Below are positions 28,185 through 36,372 of a stretch of 64,000 nucleotides of DNA, piece after piece. Position 1 is the stretch's first letter, and each line of letters opens with the position of its first letter. The notes beneath the pieces were generated by a model. It made no database searches. It worked only from the letters and a program-made list of their open reading frames with translations, and was not told the origin of the DNA. The position numbers were made by a program, and so were the translations under genes. The stretch is taken from positions 806,001 to 870,000 of the forward strand of contig JAFKEQ010000003.1 in assembly GCA_017308575.1 (NCBI GenBank). The letters run 5' to 3'. The stretch is from Afipia sp. GTDB lineage: Bacteria; Pseudomonadota; Alphaproteobacteria; Rhizobiales; Xanthobacteraceae.

Positions 28185-28550
28185 ATGGCCAATCGAAATG
28201 GCGAAGCGGTCGCCGCCGGCGACAGGATCATTCGCAGCGACGGGAATGCCTTGCTTGATTCAGACTGTGTGGGTGCTGATGAGCGGCAGACAAAGCTGCG
28301 CCTGGCGCACGCGATCAACGCCCTGATCGCGCGTCGGCAGTTGACCCAGGTGACGGCTGCCGATCGGCTCGGCATTGGCCAGCCCAAGGTGTCGGCGCTT
28401 GCCAATTTGAAGCTTGACGGTTTTTCGGTCGAGCGGTTGATGGTGCTCCTTACCGTGCTCGACCAAGATGTGGAGATTGTGATCCGCAACAAGCCGCGCT
28501 CGCGTTCGAGCGGTCGTATTTCGGTTGTTGCCACTGCAGAAGGACGCTGA
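28185..28550 (+). CDS. XRE-family helix-turn-helix regulator of the TIR/SLOG operon
   Basis: 121 residues from the ATG at 28185; another ATG five codons earlier (28170) is possible and neither has a strong ribosome site. The middle and C-terminal part is the HigA2-like helix-turn-helix seen in small regulators: KLRLAHAINALIARRQLTQV, then AADRLGIGQPKVSALANLKL, then FSVERLMVLLTVLDQDVEIVI. Such proteins are usually antitoxins of a RelE-like toxin, but no toxin gene is recognisable upstream. The stop is two bases from the next start, so here it is the first gene of a TIR-TIR-SLOG-TIR operon and probably its repressor. Confidence 0.82.
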   Translation: MANRNGEAVAAGDRIIRSDGNALLDSDCVGADERQTKLRLAHAINALIARRQLTQVTAADRLGIGQPKVSALANLKLDGFSVERLMVLLTVLDQDVEIVIRNKPRSRSSGRISVVATAEGR

Positions 28551-28552
28551 GG

Positions 28553-29092
28553 ATGAGCGGCTCGCTCTTTGGGTTGGGACTGCGCATCGAGGCAGCAGTC
28601 AGGCGCAAAGTTTTCGTCAGTTACCATCACGGCGGCGACCAAGCCTATTACAATACGTTCTCTCAAGCATTTCACGACGCGTATGACGTGATTACCGACA
28701 ACTCGCTCGAGCGGGCTGTTGATAGCGGTGACGTTGAATATGTGATGCGACGCATCCGCGAGGACTGTGTTCGGAGCAGCTCATGTACGATAGTGCTTGT
28801 CGGGCGAGAGACGCACCTACGGAAGTATATCGATTGGGAAATCAAGGCCACACTTGATATGGAGCATAGCCTTATCGGGGTTCAGCTTCCGAGCCTGCCT
28901 ATCAATTCTCAAGGCCGCGTCTCCGTTCCGGCCAGACTGAGCGATAATATTAACACTGGCTACGCACTCTGGCTGTCATGGGCGGACATCACCGCGAACG
29001 CGCATGTCTGCCAGCGTTACATCGAGGTCGCGAATTCCAAGGACAAGCGGCTGATTGACAATTCGCGCGCGCGCCGCCTTCACAACGGGTAA
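28553..29092 (+). CDS. ThsB-like TIR-domain protein (DUF1863/MTH538 type)
   Basis: 179 residues. The TIR-like core starts at RKVFVSYHHGGDQAYYN (about 18-34), with TDNSL after the second strand, a region CTIVLVGRETHLRKYIDWEIK (about 77-97) whose DWEIK glutamate matches the catalytic position of ThsB-type TIRs, and IGVQLPSLP. The domain is the same type as in Thoeris ThsB, which senses phage and makes a cyclic ADP-ribose isomer. The C-terminal 60 residues are less conserved. It directly follows the XRE gene (two bases) and precedes a double-TIR gene by three bases. Confidence 0.88.
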   Translation: MSGSLFGLGLRIEAAVRRKVFVSYHHGGDQAYYNTFSQAFHDAYDVITDNSLERAVDSGDVEYVMRRIREDCVRSSSCTIVLVGRETHLRKYIDWEIKATLDMEHSLIGVQLPSLPINSQGRVSVPARLSDNINTGYALWLSWADITANAHVCQRYIEVANSKDKRLIDNSRARRLHNG

Positions 29093-29095
29093 TCC

Positions 29096-30286
29096 ATGGC
29101 GCTTCCAACTCGCCCGTTCCTCGTTGTCTACATCGTCTGGCATCCTAGCTTTGCGACTGGCCCAGCCGTCGCCAAGGCACTTTACGATCATTTCCGCCGT
29201 CAGCTTTTTGAGAACGTCGCTGGTGGGACCGGTTTAAGCGTGATCTATCGATCAACGCCGCCGGAAGGCGCTGCGGCGCCGCTCTCGATCGACTTCGACG
29301 AAGGCGAGACTGCGGCGGTCGTCGTGCTGTTTGACAACGCTTTCGCCGGCGATGAGTCTTACATGGCTTGGCTAACAGAGACTGCCGGGCGTGCGGAGGC
29401 CAAAGGCTTGGGCGTTCGTGTCTTTCCGGTTGCCATGGACGCGGGTTTGGCTAGCTCTGGCTTGGCCGAACAGGCGATTCGCTGGGACAAATGGGTAGAG
29501 ATCGAAGAAGGAGCGCGCACCCGTCGTCTCGTGTCGAGCCTGAGCTACCAGTTCGCGCGCATGCTGCGGTCCTACCTGGAGCGGCTCAGGCATCCGACCG
29601 ATGAGGAGGAGGCGCTCGAACGCTACCTGAAAAAGGTTCAAGTCTTTCTGAGCCATTCAAAGTGGGACAGCGACGGTACGCGGATTGCCAAGGAGATCCG
29701 CCGAGCCTTGTTCGATGGCAACGAAGGGCTCTCAAGCTTTTTCGACGTCCACGATATAGCGCCAGGGCTGCGCTTCGACAAAGTGATCCTGAACCAAGTG
29801 CGCGTGAGTGCCGTCGTTGCCATTCACACGGACAGCTTCTCATCGCGCGAATGGTGCCGACGCGAGATCATCGAGGCCAAACGGGCGAGCGTGCCGCTTG
29901 TTGTCGCAAACTGCCTTGCCGACCTAGACGAACGCGGCTTTCCCTATATGGGCAATGTGCCCGTCGTGCGCATGGACCCGGCGCACGCCGACCGGATCGA
30001 ATATGTGATCGGCCGCCTCCTAGATGAGATACTGAAGGATTTTCTTTGGCGCTGCCGTGTTAAACTTGTGCGCGCTGACGCGGGGGAACAGGTCCGTTTC
30101 CTGCCCCGTCCGCCGGAGCTTATCTCGCTTGCTGGGTTAGATCGGTCGAGCCAAGGTCAGACGATCCTTGTTTATCCAGATCCGCCGCTTGGCACAGAGG
30201 AACAGCGTTTGTTCGAGGAGATTGCGCCTGATGTCCGGCTTCGTAGTCTCACAGAATGGGTCGCTGAAACGGAGGCTGCAACATGA
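29096..30286 (+). CDS. Protein with two TIR-like domains
   Basis: 396 residues. The N-terminal half (about 7-150) is a divergent TIR-like Rossmann fold: FLVVYIVWHPSFATGPAVAK, then FDEGETAAVVVLFDNAF. The second half (about 180-330) is a clear TIR: VQVFLSHSKWDSDGTRIAKE, DVHDIAPGLRFDKV, and VVAIHTDSFSSREWCRREI with the catalytic-type glutamate of SxxWCxxE form. The end (about 345-396) is a short accessory region. TIR enzymes consume NAD or make ADP-ribose signals. The gene overlaps the SLOG gene by four bases (ATGA). Pairing of a degenerate and an intact TIR in one chain suggests a receptor-effector arrangement; that is inference. Confidence 0.84.
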   Translation: MALPTRPFLVVYIVWHPSFATGPAVAKALYDHFRRQLFENVAGGTGLSVIYRSTPPEGAAAPLSIDFDEGETAAVVVLFDNAFAGDESYMAWLTETAGRAEAKGLGVRVFPVAMDAGLASSGLAEQAIRWDKWVEIEEGARTRRLVSSLSYQFARMLRSYLERLRHPTDEEEALERYLKKVQVFLSHSKWDSDGTRIAKEIRRALFDGNEGLSSFFDVHDIAPGLRFDKVILNQVRVSAVVAIHTDSFSSREWCRREIIEAKRASVPLVVANCLADLDERGFPYMGNVPVVRMDPAHADRIEYVIGRLLDEILKDFLWRCRVKLVRADAGEQVRFLPRPPELISLAGLDRSSQGQTILVYPDPPLGTEEQRLFEEIAPDVRLRSLTEWVAETEAAT

Positions 30287-31110
30287 CTTACCAAGAACCA
30301 TTGAGTCAGAAGGCGGTCGCGATCGCGGTTTCCGAGAGTGCGGATATGGCGGGGCTTGGACTTGCGCCCGAGCATCTTCGTGACGCGATGGCGGAGATCG
30401 CCCGCCACTTACTCGCGATGGGTGCGCGGTTGGTTTATGGAGGTGACCTGCGCGCCAATGGCTTCACGCAGCTTCTCTTCGAACTGGTGGCGCGCTATCG
30501 CCGGGATGCCGATGTTGGCGACACCCGTCCTGCCGTGATCAACTATCTCGCTTGGCCCGTCGTCATGTCAAAGCCTAGAGCAGAGCTGCACAAATTGATG
30601 GACGAACTTGCAGGGTTAGCGGAATTTCACTTCCTCGACCGGCAGGGCGCTGATCTGGCGCCTAGCGCGCTCGAAGACCCGGTCCGGCCGACGCTGACCG
30701 ATGCGGATTGGGCGGACGCACTGACCGCGATGCGCGGCGTCTTGACCCGAGTAAGCGACGCGCGCGTGGTCGTTGGTGGACGTACCGAGGGATACAAAGG
30801 CCGGATGCCCGGTATAGCTGAGGAGGCGCTAACAGCGCTCGAAGCGGCCCAGCCTCTGTTCTTGCTTGGTGGCTTCGGAGGATGTGCGCGCGACATCGCG
30901 ATTACGCTCAAACTCTTACCAGAGCCGGTCAGCTTTGTAGCTTGGAACGGGCAGGATGAGTTTCGACGTTTCGATAGCGGTGCGCTACGCAATGGTCTTA
31001 CCGTGGATGAGAACGCTACCTTGGTGAGGACGGTCCACGTGGACGAGGCGGTGGCGTTCATCCTGCGAGGCTTGCTTCGCTTGGCGAAACAGCCAGCTGG
31101 ACCCTTTTGA
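30283..31110 (+). CDS. SLOG-superfamily (nucleotide-sensing Rossmann-like) protein
   Basis: 275 residues. SLOG features: AVAIAVSESADMAGLGL at the start, a glycine-containing loop MGARLVYGGDLRANGFTQLL near 46-65, a second one DARVVVGGRTEGYKGRMPGI near 158-178, and LFLLGGFGGCARDIA near 190-204, the GGxGG nucleotide-binding turn. SLOG domains bind or process NAD-derived signals; in Thoeris ThsA a SLOG domain senses the signal made by a TIR and switches on an NADase. Here the SLOG protein stands alone between a double-TIR and another TIR gene, overlapping both. It is a candidate sensor in a TIR-SLOG system. Confidence 0.8.
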   Translation: MTYQEPLSQKAVAIAVSESADMAGLGLAPEHLRDAMAEIARHLLAMGARLVYGGDLRANGFTQLLFELVARYRRDADVGDTRPAVINYLAWPVVMSKPRAELHKLMDELAGLAEFHFLDRQGADLAPSALEDPVRPTLTDADWADALTAMRGVLTRVSDARVVVGGRTEGYKGRMPGIAEEALTALEAAQPLFLLGGFGGCARDIAITLKLLPEPVSFVAWNGQDEFRRFDSGALRNGLTVDENATLVRTVHVDEAVAFILRGLLRLAKQPAGPF

Positions 31111-31432
31111 TGGCGCTGCTTACCGAAACTGAGGTGCGCGCTCGCGCGAGACAGATGACTACGCTGCGCAAGAGCGCGGCGCGAGAAATCCTCACCGAGA
31201 CGGCATCGGCAGGGGCTCGGTTCGACGTTTTCCTCAGCCACTCGTCGAGCGAACCTGAGGAGATCCTGCTCGGGATCAAAGGCTATCTCGAAGACGCTGG
31301 GTTGAGCCTATATGTGGACAGATATACCGATCCGCATCTGTCCCCTGAAAAAGTGACGCAGGAAACAGCAAAGATCCTGCGCGGCAGGCTGCGAGCATCG
31401 CAATCACTCCTCTATGTATATAGCGATCATTC

Positions 31433-31458
31433 TGAGCTGCTGCCGGTTTGATGGACAC
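31433..31458. repeat. Left terminal inverted repeat of the IS
   Basis: 26 bases beginning TGAGCTGCTGCC, mismatched with the right end only at positions 5, 18, 19 and 26. Confidence 0.9.
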
Positions 31459-31492
31459 CGAGATTGGGTGTTTCATGAAGCCGGAGGTTGCC

Positions 31493-31783
31493 ATGCAGAG
31501 ACGGAAGTTCGGTCGGGAGTTCAAGCTTGAGGCGGTGAAGCTGGTCAGAGCGCGCGGGGTCTCGGTGGCGCAAGCTGCACGTGATCTGGACGTGCACGAG
31601 AACGTGCTTCGCAAATGGGTGCGGGAGTTCGGCGCCGATCCGATGCAGGCCTTTCCAGGCCACGGACAAATGAAGCCCGAACAGCTGGAGATCGAGCGTT
31701 TGCGGCGCGAGGTCACCAAGCTGAAGGCCGAGAGGGATATCCTAAAAAAGGCCGCAGCCTTCTTCGCGAAGGAAGCGACATGA
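31493..31783 (+). CDS. IS3-family transposase OrfA
   Basis: 96 residues from ATG 31493, which follows GGAGG; longer starts at 31451 or 31475 lack one. The protein is a helix-turn-helix DNA binder (RRKFGREFKLEAVKLVRARG, then SVAQAARDLDVHENVLRKWV) followed by a leucine-zipper-like helix (EQLEIERLRREVTKLKAERD), as in OrfA proteins. It ends KKAAAFFAKEAT. The slip site A AAA AAG near its end lets ribosomes shift -1 into orfB to make the OrfAB transposase. orfB starts in the last four bases (ATGA). Confidence 0.94.
   Translation: MQRRKFGREFKLEAVKLVRARGVSVAQAARDLDVHENVLRKWVREFGADPMQAFPGHGQMKPEQLEIERLRREVTKLKAERDILKKAAAFFAKEAT
31744..31750 (+). promoter_or_regulatory. Programmed -1 frameshift heptamer (A AAA AAG) of the IS
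   Basis: In the orfA frame the codons read CTA AAA AAG, so the heptamer is in exactly the phase needed. A -1 slip enters the orfB frame, which is open from well upstream, giving the fused transposase. Confidence 0.85.
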
Positions 31784-32646
31784 AGTTCGTCTTCATTGCG
31801 AAGCACCGGAGCGTCTGGCCGGTGGCATGGCTATGCAACGCACTGGGCGTCTCCCGGTCAGGCTTCCATGCCTGGCTGAACCGCTCGCCCAGCGCCAGAT
31901 CCCGCAGCGACGAAGCAATTGGCGAGCGTATCAGGGCGAGCTTCACCAGTAGCGATCGGACCTATGGGGCACGACGTGTCTGGCGCGACCTGCTGGCCGA
32001 GGGCATCGATTGCGGCCTGCACCGGGTCGAGCGCCTGATGCGCCTGCAAGCCCTGCGGGCCAGGCCGCGACGACGGCGTCTGCCGCAGGACAATGGCAAC
32101 CGGCAGATCGCGGTTCTCCCGTCGAACTTGCTGGACCGGCAGTTCGTGGCCGAGCGGCCGAACCAGAAGTGGATTGCCGACTTTACCTACATCTGGACGG
32201 CGGAGGGCTGGCTCTATGTGTCGGCGGTGATCGATCTGTTCTCGCGACGTGTGGTCGGCTGGTCGATGAGTGCTGGAATGACGGCTCAACTCGTCGCGGA
32301 TGCGCTGCTGATGGCGGTGTGGCGCCGGGGAAAACCGAATGCTCTGATGCATCACTCCGATCGTGGCAGCCAATACAGCAGCGAGCAGTTCCAGCGGCTG
32401 ATGGCCGACAGCGGCATCGTGTGCAGCATGAGCCGATCCGGCAACGTCTGGGACAATGCGGCGATGGAGAGCTTCTTCTCCTCGCTCAAGATCGAACGCA
32501 CGGCGCGCAAGAACTATCGAACGAGGAACGAGGCCAAGGCAGATGTGTTCGACTATATCGAGCGGTTCTACAATATGACCCGACGCCATTCGACAATCGG
32601 ATACGTCAGCCCGGTTGAGTTCGAACGAAAGCTGGGTTTAGCTTAA
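31780..32646 (+). CDS. IS3-family transposase OrfB (DDE integrase domain)
   Basis: 288 residues. The N-terminal part is the HTH_21-like region (SDEAIGERIRASFTSSDRTY followed by GARRVWRDLL). The DDE catalytic core carries the first Asp in WIADFTYIWT, the second in HHSDRGSQYSS and the Glu in AAMESFFSSLK. The C-terminus ends with the usual RRHSTIGYVSPVEFE. It is intact and overlaps orfA by four bases. Confidence 0.95.
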   Translation: MKFVFIAKHRSVWPVAWLCNALGVSRSGFHAWLNRSPSARSRSDEAIGERIRASFTSSDRTYGARRVWRDLLAEGIDCGLHRVERLMRLQALRARPRRRRLPQDNGNRQIAVLPSNLLDRQFVAERPNQKWIADFTYIWTAEGWLYVSAVIDLFSRRVVGWSMSAGMTAQLVADALLMAVWRRGKPNALMHHSDRGSQYSSEQFQRLMADSGIVCSMSRSGNVWDNAAMESFFSSLKIERTARKNYRTRNEAKADVFDYIERFYNMTRRHSTIGYVSPVEFERKLGLA

Positions 32647-32650
32647 CTGC

Positions 32651-32676
32651 CTGTCCACTAAACCGGCAGCAACTCA
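32651..32676. repeat. Right terminal inverted repeat of the IS
   Basis: Read on the minus strand it begins TGAGTTGCTGCC and matches the left end at 22 of 26 positions; TTC follows it immediately on the outside. Confidence 0.9.
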
Positions 32677-33054
32677 TTCCCAGCTGTCGCGCTGGATGCC
32701 GTGGGAGCTTGGTTTTATGGACGGCGCAAACCGTAAAATAGGAGTTGCCCCGGTTGTTAAAACCGCGCGCAACACATTCGATGGCGAGCAGTATCTCGGT
32801 CTATATCCATATCTTGACCGCGCGAAGATTAGCGAAGGGACGACTTGGGCGCTCTGGATCAATCGAGGTGAGCGCGAATATACCGAATACCCTGAGTGGG
32901 TACGTGGCAGAAAGGAGATCGCTAAGCATTCAGTTTGACTGATGCGTTTATTTCTAATCCAGCTAGTTTGGCTTGCGCTTTACGTGTGTTTCATCCGCCG
33001 TCATTGCGACTTATTTGGATACGCATCGAGCGGCTTCGAAAGAAATGATGCATG

Positions 33055-35547
33055 TTATGGGTCGAGCATATTTTTCGCGAGTTGCGCAAACCATTCACGC
33101 ACGGTGGCAGGACGTGGATTTTCGGTCAGTAGCGCGTCGGTAAACACTCCCTGTGCGACATGAACGCCCAGCTGCCGATAAGCTTCGAATTGTTCTTCGT
33201 CGTAAAATTGGTTCAACGTCGACTGATGCGGGAAATCAGGATTCAAATGCCGATACCGCTTGAGAAGTTCGGTCTCGTCACCGGTCAATGAAAGCTTGAG
33301 ATAAAGCAAGAGGCCGGTCGCCGCAGGCCTTCCGTCGGCAGCCATCGGGTATTTAATACGGAATAGTTGGGCGTGAGCTCTGCTAGTTCGCGAAGTGGGG
33401 TCGGGACGAATGTCGTCCAGGCGTGGCTCGATTTGAATGCCGAGATCGATCTGTGCCTGCCTGATCAAGGTCAGTTGACCGTGAAATGTGCTGTCAGGAT
33501 CAGCCTCGCCATCGACACATACGATGAATTTGCACCGTCGGCGCAGCAGCTCGTACAGCCCCATATTCTCGATGTGGCCACCATCGGAAAGATTGAGCCA
33601 ACGTGCCTTTTCGGTCATACCCGCTCCTGTCATCTCTCGGAGAATGCAGGAAAAACCCGGCGATGTGAGCCACTTCGGGCGCTTTGGATTCACGATCCAA
33701 TACCCAAGCCGTATGTTCAGTAAGGTCATAAGAGCTGACAAGCTGGGGACAGAACCTAAACCCATTTGAGGAGAGGCGGCAGCGCCCGAGATGGCAATTG
33801 CGGTGGCAAGATCCATTGGACTTCCGTTAGCTCGCCAAGAGTCTGTCGCTGAATAGCCCACTGCTCGCGAGCCGATCCAGTTCCTGGAAAACAGGAAAAA
33901 GTCACCCTTTCTGTCTCGCAGCACGGGGCTCGTACTCGCGGGCAGGTTAACTGTCGCGTTAATTAAATGGTATGGTCCCCGATTTTGCGGATCGACTTTC
34001 GCCAGCTCGACGTCAGGTGCGTCGGGCGGCCAGACAAAGGTCCGCGCAAGCTGGTCGCGGTAAAGCTTGTGAGGTCCTGTCAGATTGATATTCATGAGGA
34101 ACGCGGCGACCGCGGCGCTCCCGCCGATAATAACCAAGAGGGCGGCGTTGCCGCTCATATAGTGAAGCGGATTCCACCATGGTGATGTCGGACTCAGCTC
34201 GCTGCGTCCAAGGTCCCGGAGCAAATAGAATACAAGCACTGCCAAGAGAGGGACTAAGAGGCCGGCGGCATAGAGTGAGATTTCGAAGAGCAATCTTCGA
34301 TACTTCTCACTAGAAGTGAAACGTAAGAACCGCACGAGCACGGGGGTGACAATCGCTGCGATTGAAAGCGAAGCAAAGATCGTCAGTGCATGCGGGGAGT
34401 GAAATTGGCTGTAGCCCCATTCAATTAGGGCCAGCGCGCCGCAAAAAAGTGCGGCCACGACACAAACAGCGACCAAAACTGTCGTCGAAGCCGCGGACCA
34501 AAACCGCAACGTGACGCCATGCAAAATTATCGAGGCCAGTGTGACAAGGACAAAGGCAATGCAGGCGGAAATCCAGAAATGTGCGTCCACAGCGATGTAT
34601 GACGCGAGGAACGCTAGCGCGGAAAGGACTGCTAAGGGTGCCGTCCAATTCAAAATCAAGCCGGACAAGGTGCCGGAGATCATCATCCAACGCCGCTTTA
34701 GATTGACAGCGCTAAGATATTTGGCGTTTTGCCTGACATATTGGATAGGGTTACTATCAGGACCAGATGGATTTGCGATTTGATCGAAGGTCGCGCCGCT
34801 CCCAATAAGTGATGAAACGAAGCCTCCTACGAAGCCACCGCCGGAAACGGTGGAGAGATAATCAATGTCCTTCATCAAGCCTCGGTCAGCAAGGACCTGT
34901 GTCACGCCCAAACAGAAGGTGGCAGATCGAATGCCGCCTCCCGACAACGAGAGGCCGGTAGCATCAAAGCCTGACTCTGTAGCAATGCCGTGCAGCGCCC
35001 GTCTTGCATTGATGTCTTTGGATTCACTGGAATTGATCGCTTTCCAAATTTCGTCAGTCTCGTCGATCCCGAACCGTAGGGGCGAGAGGCATTTCGCCAA
35101 TTCGTCGTCTTTGACAACGGCGGGCGTTAAGTCGTCAGGCCGAGCTTCTCCGTAGGCCAGCTTCTGAAGCTCTTCCGCGAACGCCGCGAGGCACGGTCGC
35201 ACCGCCGCGAAGTCCGCACGAAAATCATTGGCGCCATCGCGCGATTCTAAGATGCCTGCTTTGTACGCGCGATGCCACTTCGCCGTGATTGGCCGCAAAT
35301 TTACATTCAGCATCGTGGTCGTAATGCGCGCAAAATGCGCGCATCCCGGATGGTTCTTCATCGCCTGTCGGGCAAACTGAAATATCTCAAAGAGACTTTC
35401 GAGGGCACGTGCTTCAACACCGTGTTGATAGCGCAAGGGTTGGGTCGCAATGCGCGTGCGTAACTCGCAAAGCAGTTCATGAGCAGCGCGCTGATCAGGA
35501 TTGAGATCTGCCGGCTCGGAAGCATCGGAAATGTTGGGCTGGGACAT
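33055..35547 (-). CDS. Large membrane patatin-like phospholipase
   Basis: 830 residues. The patatin catalytic elements are split by a membrane insert: GLSLSGGGIRSATF (oxyanion loop, about 199-212) and LSTVSGGGFVGG (nucleophile S235) near the N-terminal side, and LSDGGHIENMG near 655 with the DGG aspartate of the Ser-Asp dyad. Between them (about 290-500) lie six or more hydrophobic helices. The first 190 residues are helical and may be a sensor or partner-binding region. The ATG at 35547 has GAGGG in place; a GTG three codons earlier is not needed. Patatin-like effectors degrade membrane phospholipids in several antiphage systems (for example CapV in CBASS). The gene diverges from a TIR/Nmad operon, so the two may share one control region. 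Confidence 0.9.
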   Translation of the reverse strand: MSQPNISDASEPADLNPDQRAAHELLCELRTRIATQPLRYQHGVEARALESLFEIFQFARQAMKNHPGCAHFARITTTMLNVNLRPITAKWHRAYKAGILESRDGANDFRADFAAVRPCLAAFAEELQKLAYGEARPDDLTPAVVKDDELAKCLSPLRFGIDETDEIWKAINSSESKDINARRALHGIATESGFDATGLSLSGGGIRSATFCLGVTQVLADRGLMKDIDYLSTVSGGGFVGGFVSSLIGSGATFDQIANPSGPDSNPIQYVRQNAKYLSAVNLKRRWMMISGTLSGLILNWTAPLAVLSALAFLASYIAVDAHFWISACIAFVLVTLASIILHGVTLRFWSAASTTVLVAVCVVAALFCGALALIEWGYSQFHSPHALTIFASLSIAAIVTPVLVRFLRFTSSEKYRRLLFEISLYAAGLLVPLLAVLVFYLLRDLGRSELSPTSPWWNPLHYMSGNAALLVIIGGSAAVAAFLMNINLTGPHKLYRDQLARTFVWPPDAPDVELAKVDPQNRGPYHLINATVNLPASTSPVLRDRKGDFFLFSRNWIGSRAVGYSATDSWRANGSPMDLATAIAISGAAASPQMGLGSVPSLSALMTLLNIRLGYWIVNPKRPKWLTSPGFSCILREMTGAGMTEKARWLNLSDGGHIENMGLYELLRRRCKFIVCVDGEADPDSTFHGQLTLIRQAQIDLGIQIEPRLDDIRPDPTSRTSRAHAQLFRIKYPMAADGRPAATGLLLYLKLSLTGDETELLKRYRHLNPDFPHQSTLNQFYDEEQFEAYRQLGVHVAQGVFTDALLTENPRPATVREWFAQLAKNMLDP

Positions 35548-35874
35548 AGCGAGCACCCTCAGAACTGGTCCAACGCCCCGCTAAGGTGTGGGACGGAAAA
35601 GCGCCATGAGCTTAGAAGGGGACGATAGACGGGCTTTCCCAGTCCACTTATGGCTCGACTCGTTGTTCGTGATATGTTCTTATAAAGGTAAGTGGGGACG
35701 TCCTCCACTCGGTACGATAGAATACTGTATTATTGCAACCGCTTGTGCTGATTCGCTTGATCGGTCGCCAAAGGGGCTGGACGGGATCGGCGGCGGACTT
35801 TGCAAGTAAAGGTGGATGAACAAGCGCCCAGGGATGTGGCATCGGCAACCGTTTTCGAATTTCTGCGAGATCGC
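35548..35874. other. Divergent intergenic region between patatin and TIR genes
   Basis: About 330 bases hold both promoters. An AT-rich stretch with TATAAA lies near 35680, but no confident -35 partner can be set. The TIR frame stays open back to a TTG at 35800, so an N-terminal extension is possible. No other gene is seen. Confidence 0.4.
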
Positions 35875-36366
35875 ATGTCTAAACTGAAAAACGTCTTTAT
35901 CAGCCATCATCACGCAGACGATGATCATGTCACACGGCTGACCGATATGCTCAACCGCAACGGATTTCAGCTGCGCAACTCATCGATCCGAGCGAAGCCC
36001 GCTAACCAAGAACGGTTGAACAAGGGGCTTATCAAGGATGCTGTTCTCAAGCGCCTCCTGCGAATGAAAATGTCTTGGGCCTCCACGGTTCTCGTTGTCG
36101 TCGGCAAAGAGACCCACCAACGGCCTTGGGTAGACTGGGAGATCAAGCAAGCCAACATGCTCGGGAAGCGTATTGTGGGCGTATACGTTCGAGGCGGAAC
36201 GGAGGCCGACGTTCCGCCGGCCTTGAACGACTATGGAACCGCCTTGGTTAATTGGAACTCTGACAGCATCATTGATGCGATCGAGGGCAAGGATCGTCCT
36301 TTTGAAAAACCGGGCAGCAGCGACCAGCGAGAACCGGTTCATGCCGGCGCGACATCGAGTTGTTAG
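35875..36366 (+). CDS. ThsB-like TIR-domain protein at the head of the modification operon
   Basis: 163 residues from the ATG at 35875. The pattern is the same as in the other ThsB-like protein of the island: KNVFISHHHADDDHVTRL, NSSIRAKPAN after the second strand, and STVLVVVGKETHQRPWVDWE with the glutamate position (DWEIK), then GKRIVGVYVRGG. The C-terminal 30 residues are polar. The Nmad2 gene follows after six bases, so the TIR gene and the modification genes are one transcript. In Thoeris this fold senses infection and makes a nucleotide signal; here no ThsA is present next to it, and the patatin or another protein could be the effector. That link is inference. Confidence 0.87.
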   Translation: MSKLKNVFISHHHADDDHVTRLTDMLNRNGFQLRNSSIRAKPANQERLNKGLIKDAVLKRLLRMKMSWASTVLVVVGKETHQRPWVDWEIKQANMLGKRIVGVYVRGGTEADVPPALNDYGTALVNWNSDSIIDAIEGKDRPFEKPGSSDQREPVHAGATSSC

Positions 36367-36372
36367 CCCGTC

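Larger units (their letters stand above)
31433..32676 (+). mobile_element. IS3-family insertion sequence, 1244 bp
   Basis: The ends are imperfect inverted repeats that share TGAGyTGCTGCCGGTTT (22 of 26 positions match). The left flank ends in TTC at 31430-31432 and the right flank starts with TTC at 32677-32679, a 3-bp target duplication, normal for this family. Inside are orfA, an AAAAAAG slip site and orfB with a DDE integrase core. It is complete and may still be mobile. It interrupts a TIR gene. Confidence 0.95.
31110..32938 (+). pseudogene. TIR-domain gene split by an IS3-family element
   Basis: The 5' part (31110-31432) starts by sharing one base with the SLOG stop and encodes FDVFLSHSSSEPEEILLGIK through SLLYVYSDHS. 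The 3' part resumes at 32680 with QLSRWMPWELGFMDG and ends at 32938 with KEIAKHSV. Removing the 1244-bp IS plus one TTC target copy gives an exact open frame of 193 residues. The insertion separates the TIR strand-C side from the MPWELG segment carrying the usual catalytic glutamate, so the product is almost certainly inactive. The rest of the operon upstream is intact, so the event may have silenced an effector. Confidence 0.9.
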
